From positions 558,001 through 622,000 of the forward strand of contig JAFEDU010000001.1 of the NCBI GenBank assembly GCA_018241425.1: DNA of 64,000 nt, in the 5' to 3' direction. This DNA is from Pseudomonadota bacterium. GTDB taxonomy: Bacteria; Pseudomonadota; Gammaproteobacteria; Steroidobacterales; Steroidobacteraceae. Each line of letters opens with the position of its first letter. Within the stretch, counting starts at the first letter, position 1. A model generated the notes under the pieces. It saw only the letters and a program-made list of their open reading frames with translations. It did not search any database and was not told the DNA's origin. Made by a program: the position numbers and the translations under genes. Positions 25,458 to 31,494 of this stretch are shown in pieces.

Positions 25458-25473
25458 GTAGGGCGCGACCTAC
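25458..25473. promoter_or_regulatory. GTAG-N8-CTAC dyad (site 1), NarL/GacA-type geometry
   Basis: GTAGGGCGCGACCTAC is a near-perfect 16-bp palindrome in the divergent region between the BON gene and the response-regulator gene. Its half-site arrangement equals that of sites at 25632, 29778 and, degenerately, 30602. The overall 18-bp span recalls the TGTAAG-N6-CTTACA boxes of GacA/UvrY-type regulators, so the LuxR-type regulator encoded next to it is a plausible ligand. Confidence 0.5.
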
Positions 25474-25621
25474 TGTGACCTCAGGGGCCTACAAGCCCGA
25501 CATGCCCTTACGAGAATCCGATCGCGGCGCGAATCATTGCGGACTGCCACGGACTCACCCGCAGATCGCAACGACTGCTGCGGACTGCGAACCGACCGCG
25601 CGGGTCCGGAAGGCGGCGCCC

Positions 25622-25648
25622 GTAGGACTTTGTAGGATTGGGACTACA
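25622..25648. promoter_or_regulatory. GTAG-N8-CTAC dyad (site 2) with an extra half site
   Basis: TGTAGGATTGGGACTACA at 25631-25648 has 5-bp TGTAG/CTACA arms around 8 bp. A further GTAGGA half site starts exactly 10 bp earlier (25622), one helical turn away, which would suit cooperative dimers. It lies about 100 bp upstream of the response-regulator start. The remaining spacer 25361-25746 (386 bp) shows no other gene. Confidence 0.52.
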
Positions 25649-25746
25649 GAGGGAAAGGCCGAAGGCGTACGCTCACGGGCCGGCCTGGCGGGTACTGTCA
25701 CGCCTGAGCAGGCGCCCCTGAGCGCGCGCCTAACAGAGGAGGAACC

Positions 25747-26379
25747 ATGCCAAGCGTACTGATTGCCGATGATCACGCGATGGTCCGCACCGGACTGCGC
25801 CACTACCTCGAACAGGATCGGTCGATCGAGAAGATCGGCGAGACCGGCACCGGCGCCGAGACCCTGCAGGCCCTGCGCGACGGCTCCTGGGACCTGGTGA
25901 TTCTCGACATCAACATGCCGGATCGCAGCGGCATCGACATCCTGCGCCACATCCGCGCCGGCCATCCGCAGACCAAGGTGCTGGTCATCAGCGGGTTTGC
26001 CGAGAAGCAGTACGCCATCAACGTACTGCGTGCCGGTGCCTCGGGCTACCTCGCCAAGGACCAGGCGCCCGAAGAATTCATGCGCGCCGTCCATACGGTG
26101 CTCGCCGGACGCCGTTTCGTCAGCGCTACGTTGAGCGAGATGCTCGTCTCGGCGCTTGATGAACCGACCGACCAGCCGCTGCATGCCGCGCTGTCGCAGC
26201 GCGAGTTCCAGATCCTGTGCAAGCTGGCCGTCGGCCGGTCGGTGTCCGAGATCGCCAAGGAACTCTTCATCAGCGTAAAGACCGTGAGCACGTATCGTGC
26301 CCGGGTCCTCGAGAAGATGAACTTGGATACCAATGCGGACCTCACCACCTACGCCCTTCGCAACGGGCTGGTGCAGTGA
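25747..26379 (+). CDS. NarL/LuxR-family response regulator
   Basis: 210 residues, preceded by AGAGGAGGA. The receiver domain (1-120) has the acidic pair in IADDH, phospho-acceptor Asp54 in VILDINMPD, and Lys103 in YLAKDQ. The C-terminal LuxR-type helix-turn-helix is LSQREFQILCKLAVGRSVSE followed by IAKELFISVKTVSTYRARVL. It is a DNA-binding partner for the histidine kinase encoded at 26921, separated only by a receiver-only gene. The dyads upstream of this gene, of the YqjD-like operon and (weakly) of the SOD/GGDEF spacer suggest a small regulon including itself. Confidence 0.92.
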   Translation: MPSVLIADDHAMVRTGLRHYLEQDRSIEKIGETGTGAETLQALRDGSWDLVILDINMPDRSGIDILRHIRAGHPQTKVLVISGFAEKQYAINVLRAGASGYLAKDQAPEEFMRAVHTVLAGRRFVSATLSEMLVSALDEPTDQPLHAALSQREFQILCKLAVGRSVSEIAKELFISVKTVSTYRARVLEKMNLDTNADLTTYALRNGLVQ

Positions 26380-26509
26380 CCCGGTGCGTCGGCTGGCGCT
26401 GACAGCGACGCTGGTTCTGAGCCGGCACCGCCTGCGGCGCCGCACCATTAAACTCTAAGTGGCTGAAATTTCTTCCAAGGCCGGAGGCGCCGCGTGACGG
26501 TGGCGTGGA

Positions 26510-26941
26510 ATGAGTTCCCCGAATCCCGTGACTACTTTCGATAGCAGCGTCCTGCGGGTTCTGTTGGTGGAGGACTCCTCGCTGCTGGCGGCGCGACTGT
26601 CGGAGCTGATCCGCCGGCTGCCGGACGTCGACCTCATCGGCTCGGTCGACACCGAGCTTGCGGCCCTCGACCGTGTGCACGCCGAGCTTCCCGATGTATT
26701 GATCCTGGACCTGCACCTGCGCACGGGCTCCGGCTTCGGGGTGCTGCGGGCGCTGGCGCGCGATGGCGCGCATCGCAGGCCCAAGGTCGTCATCCTGACC
26801 AACTACGGCCTGCCCGAGTATCGCCGGGAGGCTGAAGCCCTGGGTGTCGAGGCTTTCCTGGACAAGTCGCGGGACTATTTCCGGCTTCCCGCGCTGCTGC
26901 GCGACTTCGCGCGGACACGCTCAGCCGGCAAGCCGTCCTGA
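26510..26941 (+). CDS. Single-domain response regulator (receiver only)
   Basis: 143 residues consisting of a receiver domain only: LLVEDSS acidic pair, phospho-acceptor Asp67 in LILDLHLRTGSG, Thr in VVILTNYG, and Lys in FLDKSRD. There is no output domain, so it would act by protein contact or as a phosphate sink, CheY-like. The last 21 bp overlap the end of the convergent histidine kinase gene. The short N-terminal tail (about 14 residues) is not conserved-looking. Location between the NarL-type regulator and the kinase suggests one signalling unit. Confidence 0.87.
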   Translation: MSSPNPVTTFDSSVLRVLLVEDSSLLAARLSELIRRLPDVDLIGSVDTELAALDRVHAELPDVLILDLHLRTGSGFGVLRALARDGAHRRPKVVILTNYGLPEYRREAEALGVEAFLDKSRDYFRLPALLRDFARTRSAGKPS

Positions 26942-28318
26942 GTCGGGCGGTTCCGCCTCCCGCGTGGCCACGATGCCCGCGAGTGGCAGCCGGACCTCGA
27001 TCTCGGTACCGCGCTCGGTGAGGCGGATGATGCGCCACTGGCCGCCAAATCCCAGGGCGCGATGCCGCATCGCGGCCAGCCCATGGGACCGGACCGCGCG
27101 GCGCCGGTCCAGCGGGGGCCCCACGCCATCGTCGCGAATGCTGATGTGCAGCCAGCCGTCGCGGACCTCGATCGACACCGAGACGTTCTTGGCTTGGGCA
27201 TGCTTCAGGATATTGGTCAGCGACTCCTGCACGATGCGGAAGATCGCGATTGACGCCTCGGGCGTGAGATCGAGTTCTTCTTCCGGATAGCGTTCGGAAC
27301 AGTTGAGGCCCGCCCGCCCGCAGGAGTCGGAGACCTGCCAGCGCAGTGCCGGCCACAGGCCGAGATTGTCCAGCAGCGTCGGGCGCAGGTTCTCCACCAC
27401 GCGCCGCTTGAGGTCCACGCCGGCCTGCAGGGCCTCGTGGATGCGCTTGAACTGCCGCTGTACCTCAGGGTCCGCGCTACCGACCTTCTCCTCCAGCCAC
27501 GACACGTCCATGCGCGCCGCGACCAGGAGGCCACCGAGCTCGTCGTGCAGCTCGCGCGCGAGCGCAGCCCGCTCCTTTTCGGCGACGCTCTGCAGCTGCG
27601 TGGACAGCTCCGAAAGATCTTCCGTGCGCCGCTTCACCATGCGCTCGAGCTGTGCCTCGCGCTCGGCCGACTCCTCGACCTCACGCTCCTTCGAACCGAT
27701 GTAACGGACCACCACGCGTCGCAGCAGCAGCACCAGGAACACGACCGCGAGCAGTGCCGCACACCGCATCGCGAAGTTGACGTAACGGTCGCTGCGCCAC
27801 AGGCGGCTCGCGGTCAGCATGTCGTCGGTCTCGGCCGCCTGGACTGCTCCCACACGCTCGGTGATCTGCGACATGGTTTGCTGGCCGAAGTCCGTCTTGA
27901 TGAGCGCGATCGCGGCGCTGCGGCCCCGATCCCGGTACAGGTCCAGGGTCTGCGCCATCTCGTCGAACTTCGTCCGGCTGAGCGCGGCTATCTTGGCAAT
28001 GTGATCCCGCACGGTGGGTGTTGCGTCCGCGAACGCTTCATCCAGGTGCTTGAGATCCCCGGGAAGGCGCTGCATCCCCTCCTGATAGGGAGTCAGGTAG
28101 GCCGGATCGCCCGTGAGGATGTAGCCGCGCTGGCCGCTCTCGCTCAGGGTCACGATCTGCAGGACATCGCCCAGCGCATGCTCGCGCAATGCCGCTTTTT
28201 CAACGCGTCGGCTCGCCGAGGCGAGCTGGTGCTGACCGCTCTCGGCCGCCAGGAACAGCGCGACCACGGCGGCCAGCAGCAGCCCAACGGCCAGGACCTG
28301 CCGCACGCCGGTACTCAC
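26921..28318 (-). CDS. Sensor histidine kinase with CHASE3 domain (HisKA_3 type)
   Basis: 465 residues. One N-terminal membrane helix (VLAVGLLLAAVVALFLAAES), a periplasmic CHASE3 domain (about 30-175, with ESGQRGYILTGDPAYLTPY), and a second helix (AALLAVVFLVLLLRRVVVRY). A coiled coil and the HisKA_3 dimerisation segment with His258 in ARELHDELGG follow, then a HATPase with IVQESLTNILKHAQA and RDDGVG. This architecture pairs with NarL-type regulators. It is convergent with the two receiver genes and ends inside the second one. CHASE3 ligands are largely unknown; a role in stress sensing is inferred from neighbouring genes. Confidence 0.92.
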   Translation of the reverse strand: MSTGVRQVLAVGLLLAAVVALFLAAESGQHQLASASRRVEKAALREHALGDVLQIVTLSESGQRGYILTGDPAYLTPYQEGMQRLPGDLKHLDEAFADATPTVRDHIAKIAALSRTKFDEMAQTLDLYRDRGRSAAIALIKTDFGQQTMSQITERVGAVQAAETDDMLTASRLWRSDRYVNFAMRCAALLAVVFLVLLLRRVVVRYIGSKEREVEESAEREAQLERMVKRRTEDLSELSTQLQSVAEKERAALARELHDELGGLLVAARMDVSWLEEKVGSADPEVQRQFKRIHEALQAGVDLKRRVVENLRPTLLDNLGLWPALRWQVSDSCGRAGLNCSERYPEEELDLTPEASIAIFRIVQESLTNILKHAQAKNVSVSIEVRDGWLHISIRDDGVGPPLDRRRAVRSHGLAAMRHRALGFGGQWRIIRLTERGTEIEVRLPLAGIVATREAEPPDSGRLAG

Positions 28319-28647
28319 GCGGCACCGTGCGTGGCGCGCTGGGGTACGGTCATCGGTGGCACAGCGTTCGGCAACTCTTCCCTCGCGGCGCGCCGAAGGG
28401 GCGCGCGGGCAGCGCCATCATAGCGTGCGCGGCACCCGCCCCGCGTCCTGGCCAATCGCGGGACGCTAACGCCACCGATCGAAGAAAATGCAGACGGGTC
28501 GCGGGCGTGACCGGGGGGTCGGCAGCTGCCCTGGGGGTGGACGCGTCTGCTGGCGCAACGAGGCGCCGAAGCCTGGAAGTGCGCGCACCGGGCAGGCTGG
28601 CGCCCTGGTACGCGCGCGGAGAGAATCGCTGTCGTCATCTGGAGATC
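28319..28647. other. Gene-free spacer, 329 bp
   Basis: The spacer lies between the kinase gene start and the end of the YqjE-cluster. Short open frames here are arginine-rich and protein-unlike. No tRNA, dyad of the GTAG type or strong hairpin was seen. It presumably contains the kinase promoter. Confidence 0.5.
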
Positions 28648-28905
28648 TCATGGCCGCCGGCTCCGCCGGCGCGCCCAGAGCCAGCTGACCGCCGTCTGCA
28701 GCAACTGCGGGCGCGCAATCAGGGCCGAAAACGCCGTGGCCGCGAGCGCCCGCCCGTTGAGGTGACCGGCGATCCAGCGAAATGTCGCGCTGCGCGGGAA
28801 GACACTGCCCTGCGTGCCGGCCCGCGACAAGCCCTGCAGCTCGAGGCGATTCTGCGCGAGGGTCTGGCGCGCCACCGCGACGCTGGATGCCGGCAGCTCA
28901 GGCAT
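28648..28905 (-). CDS. Small protein of unknown function in the yqjD-yqjE-like operon (YqjK position)
   Basis: About 85 residues (MPELPASSVAVARQTLAQNR ... WLWARRRSRRP). ATG 28905 overlaps the stop of the YqjE-like gene by a few bases; a GTG one codon earlier is also possible. The N-terminal half is polar and could be helical; a weakly hydrophobic stretch (ATAFSALIARPQLLQTAVSWLW) precedes an Arg-rich end. In enterobacteria the third gene of this operon is the similarly small yqjK, but I see too little conservation to call it so. Function unknown. Confidence 0.6.
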   Translation of the reverse strand: MPELPASSVAVARQTLAQNRLELQGLSRAGTQGSVFPRSATFRWIAGHLNGRALAATAFSALIARPQLLQTAVSWLWARRRSRRP

Positions 28906-29290
28906 CACGGCGCTCGTCCTCGGAACTCAGCAGTTGCTCGAGCAGCCTGCGGTCGTTGGCCCACTCTTCCCGCGTCTGCGAAAGCCACGCGGGCGCGCGG
29001 CTGCTGGCGCGCCGCAGGTACCACAGCCCCGCCACGGCCGCCAGGACCGCAGCGCCCAGCAGCGCTGCAATGACCTGCAATCGCGCCCCGGTGTCCCAGG
29101 CCGCCGCAATGATCCAGACGCATCCCAGCGCCAGCGCGAGGGCGGCGGACACCGTGATGGCCAGCAGGGCCGCGAACTGGGCGCGCAGGCGGCGCGCGCC
29201 CAGTTCCAGGTCACTGGCGACGATCTCGGAATACGCCCCGAGATGCCGCACCGCGAGCGTAGCTGCTCCTGTCAGCCGGTCAATCACCAT
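28898..29290 (-). CDS. YqjE-like membrane protein (phage-holin-superfamily III)
   Basis: 130 residues from ATG 29290 (MVIDRLTGAATLAVRHLGAY). Two membrane segments, FAALLAITVSAALALALGCVW and VIAALLGAAVLAAVAGLWYL, are separated by a short turn; this is the YqjE layout. The cytoplasmic tail (LSQTREEWANDRRLLEQLLS) carries the usual acidic-basic helix. It follows the DUF883 gene by 14 bp and overlaps the small gene downstream. YqjD-YqjE type proteins are stress/stationary-phase inner-membrane proteins; in E. coli YqjD binds ribosomes. YqjE has no firmly known activity. Confidence 0.83.
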   Translation of the reverse strand: MVIDRLTGAATLAVRHLGAYSEIVASDLELGARRLRAQFAALLAITVSAALALALGCVWIIAAAWDTGARLQVIAALLGAAVLAAVAGLWYLRRASSRAPAWLSQTREEWANDRRLLEQLLSSEDERRDA

Positions 29291-29304
29291 CCCGCCCGGA
29301 CCGG

Positions 29305-29670
29305 TTAGCGACGGCCGGAGATCAGGAAGCCCACCGCAACACCAGCGAGGGCCGCGATACCGATGGCCTCCCATGGCTGGTTGCGCACGTAACGGTCGCT
29401 CGCATCGGCCACCTGGCGCGCGTGGCGCTGGACGTGATCGGCGCCGGAGGCGATCGAGCGGCGCGTGGTGTTGATGGCATCCGCGACCTTGGTGCGCAGG
29501 CGCTTGACCTCGGGGTCCGCCGCGTCACTGACGCGATCGATGAGGTCCTCCACATCCGCAATGAGGTTCTGCACCTCGTCGCTGGCGGCGGCGCCCATCT
29601 GGTGCACCTTGTCGCGCGCGCCCTGGCCGGTGCGTGAACCGGACTCGAAACCCTTTGCCGTGCTCTCCAT
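29305..29670 (-). CDS. DUF883/YqjD-ElaB-like tail-anchored membrane protein
   Basis: 121 residues from ATG 29670, preceded by GGAGGAGATGAC. A long amphipathic helical region (VQNLIADVEDLIDRVSDAAD; VKRLRTKVADAINTTRRSI) ends in the single membrane anchor QPWEAIGIAALAGVAVGFLI and the family-typical basic end SGRR. E. coli homologues YqjD, ElaB and YgaM are RpoS-dependent inner-membrane ribosome-binding proteins. It is the first gene of a three-gene operon. Upstream are a 16-bp tandem repeat and a GTAG-N8-CTAC dyad, suggesting control by the nearby two-component system. Confidence 0.88.
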   Translation of the reverse strand: MESTAKGFESGSRTGQGARDKVHQMGAAASDEVQNLIADVEDLIDRVSDAADPEVKRLRTKVADAINTTRRSIASGADHVQRHARQVADASDRYVRNQPWEAIGIAALAGVAVGFLISGRR

Positions 29671-29682
29671 GTCATCTCCTCC

Positions 29683-29714
29683 AAGTGATCCGAAATGCAA
29701 GTGATCCGAAATGC
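29683..29714. repeat. Perfect tandem repeat, 2 x 16 bp
   Basis: AAGTGATCCGAAATGC occurs twice in direct succession (29683-29698 and 29699-29714), 13 bp upstream of the DUF883 gene start and just beyond its ribosome-binding site. It lies in the 5' leader of that operon. It may be a recent slippage duplication or a doubled regulatory element. Confidence 0.85.
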
Positions 29715-29776
29715 GGGGTGACGGCAGTGTGCGCGGGCTTGACCTCGGGTGTCGGTCGGGGCCCTTGCAGAAGGCG

Positions 29777-29794
29777 TGTAGGACTGCGGCTACA
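29777..29794. promoter_or_regulatory. GTAG-N8-CTAC dyad (site 3) upstream of the DUF883 operon
   Basis: TGTAGGACTGCGGCTACA, extended to 7-bp CGTGTAG/CTACACG arms in context, lies 107 bp upstream of the DUF883 start and just after the end of the SOD gene. Same arm sequence and spacing as the sites at 25458 and 25632. Confidence 0.52.
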
Positions 29795-29806
29795 CGCCCC
29801 CCGAAC

Positions 29807-30505
29807 TCATTCCCCGAGGTTGGCCGCGGCGAACTCCCAGTTGATCAGCCGGTCCAGCACCGCCTGCACGTAGTCCGCGCGCCGGTTCTGGTAGTCGAGG
29901 TAATAGGCGTGCTCCCAGACATCCAGGGTCAGCAGCGGCCGCAGGTGTTGCGGCAGGGGATCATCCCCGTTAGGGGTCTTGATGACCCGCAGCGCCGGTC
30001 CGTCGGCCACCAGCCACGCCCAGCCGGAACCGAACTGGGAAACCGCCGCCTGCGCGAACTCCCGCTTGAAGCCGGCCACGTCGCCGAAGGACTCGCGCAG
30101 CTTTCTTCCGAGCGCGGGAGGCACGTCCCCCGCCACCTGCGGGGTGAGGCAGTGCCAGTAGAAGGTGTGGTTCCAGGCCTGGGCGGCGTTGTTGAAGATC
30201 TCGGCGTTCTGCGGCTTGCCCGCCGTGTGCAGGATCAGCTCTTCCAGGCTCAAGTCCGCGAGCGATGAACCGGCCAGGAGGGTGTTGAGCTTGTCGACGT
30301 AACCTTTGTGGTGCTTCTCGTAGTGGAACGTCAGCGTCTTGGCCGAGATCACGGGCTCCAGTGCGTTGACCGAATACGGCAGCGGGGGCAACACATGCTG
30401 ACGGGGTGCCTGAGCTTCCTCTTCCCCCTGGGCGGCGGTCGATTCGCCCTCCGGATGCCGCGCCTGCGCGCGCGCCGCTTCGGGCCTTGAATTGCTGGCA
30501 GTCAT
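29807..30505 (-). CDS. sodB: Superoxide dismutase, Fe-type, with an N-terminal extension
   Basis: 232 residues from ATG 30505, which has a strong AAGGAGG site 6 bp upstream. The SodFM domain starts near residue 38 ([20 protein letters not shown]). Metal ligands are His61 (FHYEKHH), His114 (AWNHTFYW), Asp196 and His200 (LDVWEHAYY). Gln110 just before the WNHTFYW block is the iron-SOD arrangement. It dismutates superoxide in the cytoplasm. Unlike the roughly 193-residue SodB, it has a 37-residue polar, Ala/Glu-rich leader with no signal-peptide character. It is convergent to nothing; the DUF883 operon lies behind it and a GGDEF gene diverges upstream. Confidence 0.92.
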   Translation of the reverse strand: MTASNSRPEAARAQARHPEGESTAAQGEEEAQAPRQHVLPPLPYSVNALEPVISAKTLTFHYEKHHKGYVDKLNTLLAGSSLADLSLEELILHTAGKPQNAEIFNNAAQAWNHTFYWHCLTPQVAGDVPPALGRKLRESFGDVAGFKREFAQAAVSQFGSGWAWLVADGPALRVIKTPNGDDPLPQHLRPLLTLDVWEHAYYLDYQNRRADYVQAVLDRLINWEFAAANLGE

Positions 30506-30600
30506 GAACGCCTCCTTATCTATGTGGGTGGCGAGCATGGCCCGGGGCGTCCCGGGGGTCTGTCGGCGCACGCCGCATCGCGCGCCCGGGTCACCAGGTG

Positions 30601-30618
30601 CGTAGGACAACCCCGACA
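30601..30618. promoter_or_regulatory. Degenerate GTAG-type dyad (site 4) between sodB and GGDEF gene
   Basis: CGTAGGACAACCCCGACA keeps the GTAGGAC left half of sites 2 and 3, while the right half is CCGAC instead of CTAC. Its position, 96 bp upstream of the sodB start in the divergent spacer, would fit the same regulator with lower affinity. Confidence 0.3.
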
Positions 30619-30724
30619 AGCCACTTCGAGCCGGCCGACGGCGACTTCAGGCCGCAACCGCCTCAGCTCGAGGCGCAGGCGGGGTTAGCGTCTGCGATAT
30701 CGGTGTCACTCCAGTGGAGGATCC

Positions 30725-31465
30725 ATGTCGCAGCTTGCCGCAGTGTCCAAAGTCGCCGAAACCCGCGCCATCCAGGCCCGCAACGTCGAACTCGCCAGCC
30801 AGCTGCGGGCCGCGGCGGCCGCGGGAGACGACGCACGCATCAACCGGCTGCTCGCCGAGCTGCTGCGGTGCAAGGGCCTGTCCCGCGGACAGCGCATCGC
30901 GTTGCAACAAAGGGCGCTGACGAGCCTCGTCCAGTCACTGCGCTCAGCGGCGCTCAACGACGATTTGAGCGGCCTGCACAACCGGCGCGGCTTCGTGCAG
31001 ACCGCCACTCGCGTCCTGGACCTCGCCGCGCGCGAGGGCGAAGAGGCCCACCTCGTGTACTTCGCGGTCGACCCGCTCGAGCGGGTCACCGAGGCACTCG
31101 GCAGCGCCGCCGCCGAGATGCTGGTGCGCCAGATGGGCAACCTGCTGCGCGACCTGTTCCCGAGCTACGGGGTGCGGGAGGTCCTGGGGCGCATCGCCGG
31201 CGATGAGTTCGCCGCCCTCACCACCCGCGACGCTTTCGCGACCCGCGCCGAGGTACTCGAGCAGCTCGCGCGGCTGCAGAATGCGGCCGGGCCGGCGCTG
31301 ACCCTGAGCCTCGGCGTTGCCCACTTCGACCCTGACGCGCCCGTCAGCATCGACGTGCTGCTGGAGGAAGGCAGGCGCTTGATGAACCAGCCGGAAAGCC
31401 ACCTCGCCGCGGCAGTCCCCATGACGCATCTGGGGCCCCGGGCGCTCGCGGCATTCCGCGCCTAG
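30725..31465 (+). CDS. GGDEF-domain protein (probable diguanylate cyclase)
   Basis: 246 residues, preceded by GGAGGATCC. An N-terminal alpha-helical stretch (about 1-75) with no recognised sensor is followed by a GGDEF domain beginning at DDLSGLHNRRGF. The signature reads GRIAGDEFAALT (AGDEF, a variant compatible with activity). The domain is short, and the catalytic half ends with LTLSLGVAHFDPDAP and LLEEGRRLMNQ. It would make cyclic di-GMP, although the weak conservation around YFAVDPLERV (where a metal-binding Asp-x-Asp/Lys is usual) leaves activity uncertain. It diverges from sodB. Confidence 0.82.
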   Translation: MSQLAAVSKVAETRAIQARNVELASQLRAAAAAGDDARINRLLAELLRCKGLSRGQRIALQQRALTSLVQSLRSAALNDDLSGLHNRRGFVQTATRVLDLAAREGEEAHLVYFAVDPLERVTEALGSAAAEMLVRQMGNLLRDLFPSYGVREVLGRIAGDEFAALTTRDAFATRAEVLEQLARLQNAAGPALTLSLGVAHFDPDAPVSIDVLLEEGRRLMNQPESHLAAAVPMTHLGPRALAAFRA

Positions 31466-31494
31466 AGATACGCACCCGGAAGTCCGGCGAGTGG

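Noticed and set aside
29683..29714. CRISPR-like array
   Set aside because: Only two directly abutting 16-bp units without spacers and no cas genes anywhere in the window.
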